Shown here piece after piece: positions 6,484-14,226 of a DNA stretch of 14,226 nucleotides. This DNA comes from Bacteroides sp. CAG:709 (lineage in GTDB: Bacteria; Bacteroidota; Bacteroidia; Bacteroidales; UBA932): assembly GCA_000434935.1 (NCBI GenBank), contig FR882196.1:1-14226 (forward strand), read 5' to 3'. The number at the start of each line of letters is the position of its first letter. The first letter of the stretch is position 1. The notes beneath the pieces are model-generated. The model ran no database searches, was not told where the DNA came from, and saw only the letters and a list, made by a program, of their open reading frames with translations. Both the position numbers and the translations under genes were made by a program.

Positions 6484-7722
6484 ATGAAATCGATAGTAAA
6501 TGTTTTTTTGCCGCTGGCATGCTTGTGCCTGTTAGCTTCGGCATGCAAAACAGATGGTTTTGGGGCGAATCCATATGACCCTTCTACACCTGTTACCGTG
6601 TCAGAATGGCCTAAGGTCTTGTCTTTCTCTCCTGAAAAGGGACAGGCGGGAGATGTTGTCACGATTAAAGGAATTAATTTCGGCACCGCCTCGAAAGTGA
6701 CTTTCGGAGGAATGACTGCGGAGTCATTTGAGATCATTGATGCTGAAACTATTTCTGCTGTTCTTGGCCCTTACGGAAAATCTGGAGCAGTCTCTGTTAC
6801 GAACCATAAAGGAGAGCGTTCTCTTCCGGGATTTACTTATATTTGGCCGGTCAAGCCTTCTGAAAATCCTAATCTTGCGATAGGAGCCAAGGCTACCGCT
6901 TCAGAACCATTTTCAGGTTTTTCTGCTGCCAATGTCAATGATGGTAACGACAAGTCATGTTGGGTAGCGTCCGGTAATGATCCGGCAGTTAGCCGTTGGG
7001 TTATGATTGAACTCGAAAAACTCTCTGAAATCAATATGGTGGTGACAAAATGGGATCCTAATGCCGCTGCTACTGATTATAAACTTGAGGTGTCCGAGGA
7101 TGGTTCGACATTTACTGTTATTGCAGAGGAAGCCGGCTGGTTGTCCAATGGCGAGGACAATGGTGTAAAGAAGATCAAATTTGCTCCTGTAAATGCCAAG
7201 TTTGTCCGTTTGTCGTCCATGTATAATAGTGTGACAACATACAACATGACTCTCGGTGAGTTCGAAATATACAATGCCCCGGATCCTGTCAATGTGGCAC
7301 TTCAGAAAGTCGCAGATGCCGATTGCGAAGCTAATCCGAATTCCAAGTTCCATCTTGTCGACGGTAAACTCGCGAATATGTGGCAGTGTGATAAAACTCA
7401 TGAAACGCATTGGGCTACAATCAACCTCGGTGAAGCTGCTGAAATAAACAATATCATCATATCTATGGATGGAGGTGCTTACGCTAAAGATATGAAGATA
7501 ACAGTTTCTGAAGATGGAGAAACTTTCGAAGAGGTTTACAATGTAACCGGATGGTCTTCTGCATCGGAACCGAGGGAGCCGGGAGAGACTGTTTGGACCA
7601 AAGTCGTTATGAACGTGACATTCGCAGAGCGTAATGTAAGTGTCATTAGACTTGATTTTGGAAGTGCAAGCGGGCCTTGGGGAATTGGAATTTACGAAGT
7701 GGAGGCATATAGGCAATGGTAA
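6484..7722 (+). CDS. IPT/TIG plus tandem F5/8-type-C lipoprotein, probable surface glycan-binding protein
   Basis: 412-aa lipoprotein (lipobox ASAC, C21) starting 21 bases after the preceding stop. Domain order: NPYDPSTPVTVSEW linker, typical of SGBPs in PULs; an IPT/TIG Ig-like fold about 42-120 (VLSFSPEKGQAGDVVTIKGINFG, then VTFGG); a first discoidin (F5/8 type C) domain about 128-264 (NLAIGAKATAS, DGNDKSCW, RWVMIELEKLSEI, YKLEVSEDGSTF, VRLSS, GEFEIY); a second about 268-411 (NVALQK, LVDGKLANMWQC, HWATINLGEAAEINNI, MKITVSEDGETF, IYEVEAYRQW). No catalytic domain is visible. The likely role is capturing glycan at the surface for the SusC/SusD complex. The ligand cannot be stated; discoidin-type (CBM32-like) domains often bind galactose or amino sugars. 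Confidence 0.85.
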   Translation: MKSIVNVFLPLACLCLLASACKTDGFGANPYDPSTPVTVSEWPKVLSFSPEKGQAGDVVTIKGINFGTASKVTFGGMTAESFEIIDAETISAVLGPYGKSGAVSVTNHKGERSLPGFTYIWPVKPSENPNLAIGAKATASEPFSGFSAANVNDGNDKSCWVASGNDPAVSRWVMIELEKLSEINMVVTKWDPNAAATDYKLEVSEDGSTFTVIAEEAGWLSNGEDNGVKKIKFAPVNAKFVRLSSMYNSVTTYNMTLGEFEIYNAPDPVNVALQKVADADCEANPNSKFHLVDGKLANMWQCDKTHETHWATINLGEAAEINNIIISMDGGAYAKDMKITVSEDGETFEEVYNVTGWSSASEPREPGETVWTKVVMNVTFAERNVSVIRLDFGSASGPWGIGIYEVEAYRQW

Positions 7723-8882
7723 TGTTTATGAAAATATTTTCCAAAATAACGACAACGCTTGCTATGTTCTGTGCGATGACTCTTGTGTTGTGTTCTTGTG
7801 ATTCGTCGAGTACGTTGCCTCCTCCTACGAGAGACGACAATGGGCAGACAGAATCGGATATGGCAGAGTTGTACGATTATGTCCGGTCTTATCAGACGGC
7901 TTATATTCGTTCATTGCAGCTTCCGTCGGGTGCAATGAAGGATAAAATTGCCGAGAATAGTAAAATTACGCCATATTTCGCGCATTTTGCCGTGCTTGCA
8001 CTTTTGACGGAACCGACCGAACAAAATTTGTCTGTCGTCAAAAAGTATATGTCGTGGTATTTCACCAAACTCAACGGTTCATCTACTGAATATAAGGGTA
8101 GTGAGGTTGAGGGGTCTGTTTATGATTATTTTGCACCCAATGAGACAACAAAAGGGACATACGATTCTGTAGACTCCTATGCTGCTACTTTTCTTGAAGC
8201 AGCCATTAGATTTGCTGAAGTTTCCAACGGATGTCTGGCATGGCTGAAAAGTCACAAAAGTGAGTTGAGCAAGATTACTTCAGCAATGGTGAAAACGATA
8301 GACTGTGCTGAAAATACTTTGCCTGGAGAAAATGCGAATGATGGATTAAGCATTGCACATTATGGTTGTCCTGTCAAGTATTTGATGGATAACAGCGAAG
8401 TGAATCTGGGGCTGAAGGCTGCTATTAAACTTAAAGACAAGGGCCTTATTGAGACATCATATGATTTGGAGGCGCTGCTTGCAGAAAATACGGGCAGTAT
8501 CCGCGGACTTTATAATGAATCCAAGTCGAATTATAATTATGCCAAGGGTAATACGTCATCATGGAACAAGTTTTATCCCGATGCAACTGCCCAGCTTTAT
8601 CCGAGCCTTTTCGGCGTCGTCCCGGCAAGTGATCTGAAGTCCAAACTTGTTTATGACAAGTTTAATTCTTCTTTCCCGGATTGGTCTACAGGTAAGACGT
8701 ATGATTCTTTTCCTTGGACAATGATTGCATATGCCGCAGCTGTAATGGGTGATAAGGAAAGGGTCAATGCTTATGTGTCTCACATTTATGGCCTGAATGT
8801 GAAAGGAGAGCAAAAAGAGCGTTGGTACGATGCGGAGGCTGGAGCATTACTGCTTGCAATAGATATTATCAGAAATAAATAA
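7716..8882 (+). CDS. Unrecognised lipoprotein, probable (alpha/alpha) toroid fold
   Basis: I do not recognise this family. The longest form is 388 aa; ATGs at 7716, 7722 and 7728 are all possible. GGAGG at 7701-7705 favours 7716, while the TAATG overlap with the previous stop would favour 7722. The signal peptide KIFSKITTTLAMFCAMTLVL ends in lipobox LCSC (C28 in the long form). The mature protein appears mostly helical, with regularly spaced helix starts carrying aromatic/acidic clusters: YDSVDSYAATFLEAA (149-163), FYPDATAQLYPSLFG (286-300), YDSFPWTMIAYAAAV (329-343) and WYDAEAGALLLAI (370-382). This periodicity resembles six-hairpin (alpha/alpha)6 carbohydrate-active proteins, so a glycosidase, lyase or sugar-binding role is plausible, with D150, D153, D289 and D372/E374 as candidate acids. 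No family name is warranted. Confidence 0.8.
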   Translation: MVMFMKIFSKITTTLAMFCAMTLVLCSCDSSSTLPPPTRDDNGQTESDMAELYDYVRSYQTAYIRSLQLPSGAMKDKIAENSKITPYFAHFAVLALLTEPTEQNLSVVKKYMSWYFTKLNGSSTEYKGSEVEGSVYDYFAPNETTKGTYDSVDSYAATFLEAAIRFAEVSNGCLAWLKSHKSELSKITSAMVKTIDCAENTLPGENANDGLSIAHYGCPVKYLMDNSEVNLGLKAAIKLKDKGLIETSYDLEALLAENTGSIRGLYNESKSNYNYAKGNTSSWNKFYPDATAQLYPSLFGVVPASDLKSKLVYDKFNSSFPDWSTGKTYDSFPWTMIAYAAAVMGDKERVNAYVSHIYGLNVKGEQKERWYDAEAGALLLAIDIIRNK

Positions 8883-8899
8883 CACTAATTTATAAGGAA

Positions 8900-11800
8900 A
8901 TGAAAACACAGATAACTTCCAAAATGCGTTTTCTTGTGGCGCTTTTCGTTATGCTTGTTCTTGCGATGCCTATGTGGGCGCAGAAAGGAAATAGGATAAC
9001 AGGAAAAGTCGTGGATGAAAATGGAGAGCCATTGCCGGGAGCGGTGGTGATGCTTAATGGACAGACATCCTCTGCAGTGGAAACGGACCTTGACGGACTG
9101 TTTGACATAGTAGCTGCTAAAGATAAAAATGTGCTTACTGTCAGTATGATAGGCTTCGAAACAATATCTGTCGAGGCGCGTATTGGACAAAGACTTGAGC
9201 TCGTTGCTCATGAAAGTGCGTATAGTCTTGATGGTGTGGTATTTACTGGATATGGTTCTATCGCCAAAAAAGATATGACCGGAGCAGTAGGAGTGATAGG
9301 AGGCAAGGAGTTGAAAGCGATGCCGGTAACGAGCGTGAACAATGTTCTTCAGGGCAAAGTGCCTGGTCTAACCATTACTTCGACCAGTGGAACACCTGGG
9401 GCCGGGAGTGTGGCGAGAATTAGAGGAATCGGTTCCATCACAGGAAGTACGACTCCACTCTATATTGTGGATGGATTGCCTCAAAATGGAATTGATTATC
9501 TCAACCCGAATGATATTGAGTCGATAGCCGTTCATAAAGATGCTTCTGTGGCAGCCATTTATGGATCAAGAGGTGCAAATGGAATCATTGTCGTAACGAC
9601 TAAGAATGGACAGCATAAAGAGCGCATGCAGATATCTTATGATGGATATGCTGCATGGCAGAATCCTTGGAAACGCCCTCATATGCTCAATGCTGAACAA
9701 TATATTCAGTATAAGAATCTTGCGGCGGATAATGCTGGGCAAGAAAGAATTCCGGCATTCGCCACCCAAGAGAAGATAGATGCGGTTCTTGATTTTGTCA
9801 GAAAGAATACTGGAGAGAATGGAACGGACTGGTGGAATGAGATTATACATCAGAATGCATTCATGCAGAATCACAATGTCAGTATAAGTGGAGGCTCCAA
9901 GAATGTCGGAATAATGTCAAGTCTTGCTTATACAGGGCAGGATGGTATCGTCAAAGGTACTAAGTATCAGCGTATTTCTTGGAGAAATAATTTTAATGCG
10001 AAAGTATCGGAACATATATCATTGACAGGAAACTTCAGCATTATCAATGAGAAAAGGAATCTTGTTGACGAGAACAACCCTTTCACGGGCACTATTTTTT
10101 CAGCGATGGGCGCTGATCCTATCACGCCTGTTTTCAGAAACAATTTAGTCGATGTGCCGGCTCTCTTGTCTCAGATTAAAGATGGTTACGAGGCTGATAA
10201 TCTCTATTCTCAGTATTCTGGCATTCTTTTCTCCAATAAGCGTAACCCTGTTGCACAGATTCAAAGGATGAGGCAAAGTGACTATAATTATCTCTATATC
10301 ATGGGAGGTGCAGACTTTGAAATTAAATTCTGTGATTTGCTCAAATTTGATTCAAGGTTCGGTATGAACCTCTCCAGAAGTAATGTGGACGGATTGCAGC
10401 CTAAATATAGGTTGAATGCAAATGACTATTCTAATGAGGCGAAGGTTATTGCCAATAATTCACGTTCTGATTACTATGTTTGGGAACAGTTGCTTTCATA
10501 TAATCAGAGTGCTGGTAAGTTCAAGTGGGGTGCGCTGTTGGGAACATCTGCTGAGGTTACGAATAGCTCTTTCGTAGATGCTTCCATAGAAGGGTTGCCT
10601 AATAATGACAAGAATATGGCGGTTATGGCTGCCGGTACAATTAATGCAAAGGTCGGCGGATATCCTTATTCCAATTCGCTGCTTTCATTCTTCGGAGGTC
10701 TCAACTTTGACTACGATGAAAGGTATCTTCTCTCGGCAAATCTTCGTTATGATGGTTCATCGAAGTTCGCCAAAGGACACAAGTGGGGAGTTTTCCCTTC
10801 TGTTTCAGCAGCATGGCGTTTTTCCGGAGAGAAATTCATGAAGTCTGCCGGTAGTTGGCTCAGTGATGGAAAGATTCGTGCCAGCTATGGTCATATCGGC
10901 AACCAGAATATCGGTGGCGGAGCGTATATGTCTACTTGGGGAAGCACAATCTATGACCGTTATAATTTCGGCAGCCCTTCAACGGCTGTAATTGGAGCGG
11001 GCGTTACCTCTGTAGGCAATCCGGAACTTATGTGGGAAACTTCGCGTCAGTTTGACCTCGGTCTTGATTTGAGCTTCTTTAATGGAAGTCTCGATTTCGT
11101 AGCGGATTATTTCGTGAAGAACATCGATAATATGTTGATGATGGAACCTCAGCCTACCACCCTCGGTCTCGCTTCCTACCCTTATGCCAATGTCGGTTCA
11201 ATGAAAAATGAAGGATGGGAGTTTGGCATCAATTGGAGAAAGGGTTTTGGAGACTGGTTCTTCACTGCTTCTGCGAATATCTCTACCTATAGAAATGAGG
11301 TTACTTCTCTTGGAAATGGAGATGCCATATACGGGTATGCATACAATAACAATGTGGTCACCAAGACCGAAGTCGGGAAACCTGTAGGCTACTTCTATGG
11401 TTATGTTACCAATGGTATTTTCCAAAATGCCGAACAAGTAGAAGGAAGCCCTCAGAGAGAAACGGCGGTTCCGGGTGATGTAAGATATAAAGATTTGAAC
11501 AACGACGATATCATCGATGATAAGGATAGAACCAAGATTGGAAGTCCTTGGCCGGATTTCGTCTACGGAATTACACTCGGAGCAGCATGGAAGGGATTTG
11601 ACTTCAATGTGTTTATCCAAGGATCTCAGGGGAATGACGTGATGAATATGACTCTTTTGGACTTTGAAGCAGGAACCGGATATATGAATGCCAAGTCTGA
11701 TTATCTTTCCAGAGCATGGAATGGAGAAGGCTCGACAGATCGTTATCATAGAATCTCTGCTGTTCAGGGCGATAACCTTCTGGTCTCAGATTATTTTCTT

Positions 11801-12049
11801 GAAGATGGCTCATATGCGAGAATCAAGAATGTCCAACTCGGTTACGATTTCTGTAATTGTTTGATAAAGAAGAACAAGATAATCAGTCAGTGCCGACTCT
11901 ATGTGAGTGCCCAGAATTTATTCACTTTTACTAACTACTCAGGGCTTGATCCGGAGATCGGTTCGTCAAATGCTACTGTCAATGGTATTGATTCCGGATT
12001 TTATCCGCAGGCCAGAGTTTGGACTATTGGTTTAAACCTTAAATTCTAA
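8900..12049 (+). CDS. susC: SusC-like TonB-dependent outer-membrane transporter
   Basis: 1049-aa outer-membrane importer that works with the SusD lipoprotein downstream. Signal peptide 1-27 (ending MWA before QKGN). A carboxypeptidase-regulatory-like domain (about 32-105: ITGKVVDENGEPLPGAVVML, DLDGLFDI) precedes the plug, which shows the SusC signature (VVFTGYG, LQGKVPGL, RIRGIGSI, PLYIVDGLP, DASVAAIYGSRGANGIIVVT). The rest is the beta-barrel, ending in an aromatic C-terminal strand (WTIGLNLKF). There is no N-terminal STN domain, so control by an anti-sigma/ECF pair is not expected; this fits regulation by the ROK protein. It starts 17 bases after the preceding stop and ends 8 bases before susD. 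A second Met at residue 9 (8924) is a possible start, but the first gives a conventional signal peptide. The substrate is probably a sialylated or amino-sugar oligosaccharide, by context only. Confidence 0.95.
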   Translation: MKTQITSKMRFLVALFVMLVLAMPMWAQKGNRITGKVVDENGEPLPGAVVMLNGQTSSAVETDLDGLFDIVAAKDKNVLTVSMIGFETISVEARIGQRLELVAHESAYSLDGVVFTGYGSIAKKDMTGAVGVIGGKELKAMPVTSVNNVLQGKVPGLTITSTSGTPGAGSVARIRGIGSITGSTTPLYIVDGLPQNGIDYLNPNDIESIAVHKDASVAAIYGSRGANGIIVVTTKNGQHKERMQISYDGYAAWQNPWKRPHMLNAEQYIQYKNLAADNAGQERIPAFATQEKIDAVLDFVRKNTGENGTDWWNEIIHQNAFMQNHNVSISGGSKNVGIMSSLAYTGQDGIVKGTKYQRISWRNNFNAKVSEHISLTGNFSIINEKRNLVDENNPFTGTIFSAMGADPITPVFRNNLVDVPALLSQIKDGYEADNLYSQYSGILFSNKRNPVAQIQRMRQSDYNYLYIMGGADFEIKFCDLLKFDSRFGMNLSRSNVDGLQPKYRLNANDYSNEAKVIANNSRSDYYVWEQLLSYNQSAGKFKWGALLGTSAEVTNSSFVDASIEGLPNNDKNMAVMAAGTINAKVGGYPYSNSLLSFFGGLNFDYDERYLLSANLRYDGSSKFAKGHKWGVFPSVSAAWRFSGEKFMKSAGSWLSDGKIRASYGHIGNQNIGGGAYMSTWGSTIYDRYNFGSPSTAVIGAGVTSVGNPELMWETSRQFDLGLDLSFFNGSLDFVADYFVKNIDNMLMMEPQPTTLGLASYPYANVGSMKNEGWEFGINWRKGFGDWFFTASANISTYRNEVTSLGNGDAIYGYAYNNNVVTKTEVGKPVGYFYGYVTNGIFQNAEQVEGSPQRETAVPGDVRYKDLNNDDIIDDKDRTKIGSPWPDFVYGITLGAAWKGFDFNVFIQGSQGNDVMNMTLLDFEAGTGYMNAKSDYLSRAWNGEGSTDRYHRISAVQGDNLLVSDYFLEDGSYARIKNVQLGYDFCNCLIKKNKIISQCRLYVSAQNLFTFTNYSGLDPEIGSSNATVNGIDSGFYPQARVWTIGLNLKF

Positions 12050-12057
12050 AGACAATC

Positions 12058-13650
12058 ATGAAAAAGATAAATCTTATAATCGGAATGCTGTCTGTTGTCA
12101 CGTTGGTATCGTGTTCAGATTTCCTGACCAAGGAGCCTAAAGGGACCATGGATGAAGACAGATTTTTCACTACACAAGACGCTGGATTCAAGAGCCTGAT
12201 AAAATGCTATCAGATGTTGAATGACTTCTATCGCTTCGAGAGACCGCGCATGGATTTGTATAATATTTCGACAGATGATGCAGAAAAAGGCGGATCTGAT
12301 GCTGGTGACGGCCAGGCTGCTGCCGAGCTTTCATTTGGTAAGCCTTTAGCCTCAAATACAGACCTTTATAATCTTTGGGAAGGAATGTATATGGGAATTG
12401 CGCGTTGCAATACTCTGATAGAAAAAATTCCTGTAGCGAATATGATTGATGCTGCCGGATATCCGCTTACGAAGGAGGTGAAAGCCAGATATATGGCAGA
12501 GGCAAGATTCCTTAGGGCATTCTATCATTTTGAACTTTGTAAAATTTTTGGTGGCGTTCCTATCGTGGATAAAACATTGACGGTAGCTGCCAGCAAGAGT
12601 TTGGTTCGTGCGACCGAGGCTGAAACTGCTTCTTTCATAATGGATGAACTGAAAGCGATCGCAGATGATGAAAGTCTTCCTTCTAAATTGACACTGTCTT
12701 CAAGTGAGCTAGGTAGGGTTACTCGTGAAGCGGTATGGGCTATGCAGGCGAGAGTTTATATGTATTTTGCCAAAGATGATGAAAAGTTGTGTGCTGATGC
12801 CAGAGACGCGGCTAAAAGAGTTATCGATTCCGGTAATTACGAACTTGAACCTGACTATCAAGATTTATATCGTGCAAATGGGTATCTTTCATGTGAATCC
12901 ATATTTGTAAATATTCGTGGCGACGTGCCTTCTGAATATGTATATGGCTCTTTTCTCCCTTGTTATGCAAGTCCCAGATCAACAGGAGCCTACGGATTTG
13001 ATCGGCCGACTCAAAATCTCGTAGATGAATTTGAAAATGGCGACCCTAGGCTTCTTTATACTATTATGGAGCCTGGTGATAAGTTCCCGACAGCATCAGG
13101 ATCTGAAACTCTTGACTTTTCTACATATCCTAATACTGGATATCATAGCCGTAAAGTCTTTTTGATAGAGAGCCGTCGTGGCCCTGGCTGGGGTGATGAT
13201 GCTTGGTCTTTCCATCATATCCGTTATGCAGATGTGTTGCTTTTGTATGCAGAGGCGTTGATTCGCACTGATGGTGATAAAGCATTGGCTGTCAAGTATA
13301 TTAACGATGTGAGAACACGTGCTGACAATTCTCGTGATGGTGACAAGGACGCAGTTTCAAGAGTCCGCAAAATCGCGAACAAGCACCTTGTTCCAGTTAA
13401 AGTATCTGACGATCTTTTGGCCGCAGTCAAGCATGAGCGCCGTGTGGAACTTGCTATGGAATACAATCGTTTGTATGATCTCAAGAGGTGGAATTGTTAT
13501 ACGGAAACGATGAATGCCTTCGCGGTTCAGCCTTATGCCAACGGCCGTGGAGCAGCATTCCGTAAGGGCGTGAATGAGGTGTTCCCTATTCCGCAGAGCG
13601 AGATAGACCGTACCGGAGGTTCCATAAAGCAGAATAACGGCTACAACTAA
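12058..13650 (+). CDS. susD: SusD/RagB-like nutrient-binding lipoprotein
   Basis: 530-aa surface lipoprotein that forms the lid of the SusC transporter and binds glycan. Signal peptide with lipobox LVSC (C19), followed by SDFLTKEPKGT as in most SusD proteins. An N-terminal SusD-like region and TPR-type helices are seen (ARFLRAFYHFELCKIFGGVPIV; YADVLLLYAEALIRT; ALAVKYINDVRTRA). The C-terminal SusD/RagB motifs are HERRVELAMEYNRLYDLKRW and the ending VFPIPQSEIDRTGGSIKQNNGY. The length is usual and no key part is missing. It is 8 bases from susC, so the two are co-transcribed. The start follows directly from the signal peptide. Confidence 0.95.
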   Translation: MKKINLIIGMLSVVTLVSCSDFLTKEPKGTMDEDRFFTTQDAGFKSLIKCYQMLNDFYRFERPRMDLYNISTDDAEKGGSDAGDGQAAAELSFGKPLASNTDLYNLWEGMYMGIARCNTLIEKIPVANMIDAAGYPLTKEVKARYMAEARFLRAFYHFELCKIFGGVPIVDKTLTVAASKSLVRATEAETASFIMDELKAIADDESLPSKLTLSSSELGRVTREAVWAMQARVYMYFAKDDEKLCADARDAAKRVIDSGNYELEPDYQDLYRANGYLSCESIFVNIRGDVPSEYVYGSFLPCYASPRSTGAYGFDRPTQNLVDEFENGDPRLLYTIMEPGDKFPTASGSETLDFSTYPNTGYHSRKVFLIESRRGPGWGDDAWSFHHIRYADVLLLYAEALIRTDGDKALAVKYINDVRTRADNSRDGDKDAVSRVRKIANKHLVPVKVSDDLLAAVKHERRVELAMEYNRLYDLKRWNCYTETMNAFAVQPYANGRGAAFRKGVNEVFPIPQSEIDRTGGSIKQNNGYN

Positions 13651-13663
13651 AATAATCGCAAAT

Positions 13664-13700
13664 AAGTGCTGGACACAATAGTTTTCTGTTCAGCACTTTT
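13664..13700 (+). terminator. Hairpin between susD and the epimerase gene
   Basis: AAGTGCTGGACA (13664-13675) pairs with TGTTCAGCACTT (13687-13698) through 12 pairs including one G-U, with an 11-base loop, then a short T run (four T's at 13697-13700). It lies 14 bases after the susD stop. It should end or attenuate the SusC/D transcript, leaving the epimerase as read-through or separately initiated. No convincing TAnnTTTG element is visible between the hairpin and 13738. Confidence 0.6.
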
Positions 13701-13737
13701 CTGACAAAAATTTTGACAACAATAAAATTGGCAATAA

Positions 13738-14226
13738 ATGACTAATGTAGACTTTAAACAGATTTCTTCTCGTTATAAGAGAGAACTTTTGGAAAACTGT
13801 CTTCCTTTCTGGCTTGAGCATTCTCAGGATAAAGAGTATGGCGGATATTTCAGCTGCCTCAATCGTGACGGGTCAGTTTATGATACGGACAAGTTCATCT
13901 GGCTTCAGGGACGTGAAGTGTGGATGTTCGCGATGCTCTATAATAATGTGGAGAAAAACCGGCAGTGGCTCGATTGCGCTGTCCAGGGCGCGGAATTCCT
14001 GAAAAAATACGGACACGACGAGAACTGGGACTTCTACTTCTCCCTTGACAGGAAAGGAAATCCGCTTGTCCAGCCTTACAATATCTTTTCCAACACATTC
14101 GCCTGCATGGCATTTGCCCAGCTTGCAAAAGCCACCGGCAATGAGGAGTATGCGCAGATTGCCCGTCGTATCTTCGGGCGGATTCTCGAAAGGCGCTCAA
14201 ATCCTAAAGGACAATGGTGCAAGGCA
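13738..14226 (+). CDS. nanE: N-acylglucosamine 2-epimerase family protein, partial (probable NanE)
   Basis: The ATG at 13738 opens a frame that runs 163 codons to the window edge without a stop, so the 3' part is missing (family members are about 390-420 aa). The N-terminus matches the AGE family: FWLEHSQDKEYGGYFSCLNRDG, then DKFIWLQGREVWMFAMLYN, YFSLDRKGNPLV, YNIFSNTFACMAFAQLAKATG and RSNPKGQWCKA. These belong to an (alpha/alpha)6-barrel sugar epimerase. In Bacteroides sialic acid clusters the AGE-type NanE interconverts ManNAc and GlcNAc after the lyase step, and the sialidase and ROK regulator nearby support that reading. Other AGE members (cellobiose 2-epimerase, mannose isomerase) cannot be excluded from the N-terminus alone. 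It follows a terminator-like hairpin. G+C rises after about 13900. Confidence 0.85.
   Translation, partial: MTNVDFKQISSRYKRELLENCLPFWLEHSQDKEYGGYFSCLNRDGSVYDTDKFIWLQGREVWMFAMLYNNVEKNRQWLDCAVQGAEFLKKYGHDENWDFYFSLDRKGNPLVQPYNIFSNTFACMAFAQLAKATGNEEYAQIARRIFGRILERRSNPKGQWCKA

Noticed and set aside
6955..7716. 253-codon minus-strand frame opposite the F5/8-type-C lipoprotein gene
   Set aside because: The composition is that of an antisense shadow and the plus strand encodes an obvious multi-domain lipoprotein over the same bases.
11198..11749. 183-codon minus-strand frame inside susC
   Set aside because: It is antisense to well-conserved SusC barrel sequence with no recognisable motif of its own.
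1..14226. CRISPR array, tRNA, rRNA, transposase or integrase genes
   Set aside because: None was seen: no regularly spaced repeats, no recognisable RNA gene, and no open frame with transposase or recombinase motifs.

Overview
The window looks like a sialic-acid-oriented polysaccharide utilisation locus (PUL) from a member of the Bacteroidota, most likely Bacteroidales. The grounds are a SusC/SusD pair, several Bacteroidota-type surface lipoproteins, a BNR sialidase beside a ROK-family regulator, the start of an N-acylglucosamine 2-epimerase (AGE) family gene, and promoters of the Bacteroidota type (TTG, about 19-21 bases, TAnnTTTG). No genus can be named from the sequence alone.

Layout, left to right. 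Positions 1-283 hold no intact gene. They contain a leftward promoter serving something beyond the edge and a short leftward remnant of the C-terminus of a second ROK protein. Positions 284-1432 (minus) encode a stand-alone AAA-type ATPase with its own promoter inside a strong 41-bp dyad. A hairpin at 1622-1660 separates it from a secreted sialidase (minus, 1731-3362) with a clear promoter. Next comes an intact ROK transcriptional regulator (minus, 3518-4717), then a 347-bp AT-rich divergent promoter region. From 5065 a rightward operon follows: a DUF4434-like TIM-barrel lipoprotein, an IPT plus two F5/8-type-C lipoprotein (probable surface glycan-binding protein), an unrecognised helical lipoprotein, SusC and SusD. 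After a terminator-like hairpin comes the AGE-family epimerase (probable NanE), cut by the right edge.

Inferred function: the sialidase releases sialic acid from host or dietary glycoconjugates. The lipoproteins and SusC/SusD bind, trim and import the glycan or its products. The epimerase converts ManNAc, produced from sialic acid by a lyase not seen here, to GlcNAc. The ROK protein probably senses an amino sugar and controls the locus. Sialic acid lyase (nanA/nanL), a sialic acid transporter (nanT) and a sugar kinase are absent from the window and could lie to the right.

The most interesting signals are: (i) the 11-mer AAATTTAACAA, present twice as inverted arms at the ATPase promoter and once upstream of the SusC/D operon, with its 8-base core TTTAACAA also at the sialidase start site, suggesting one regulon; (ii) two lipoproteins without clear assignment in a sialidase PUL; (iii) a ROK remnant on the far side of the ATPase, suggesting a rearranged regulatory region.
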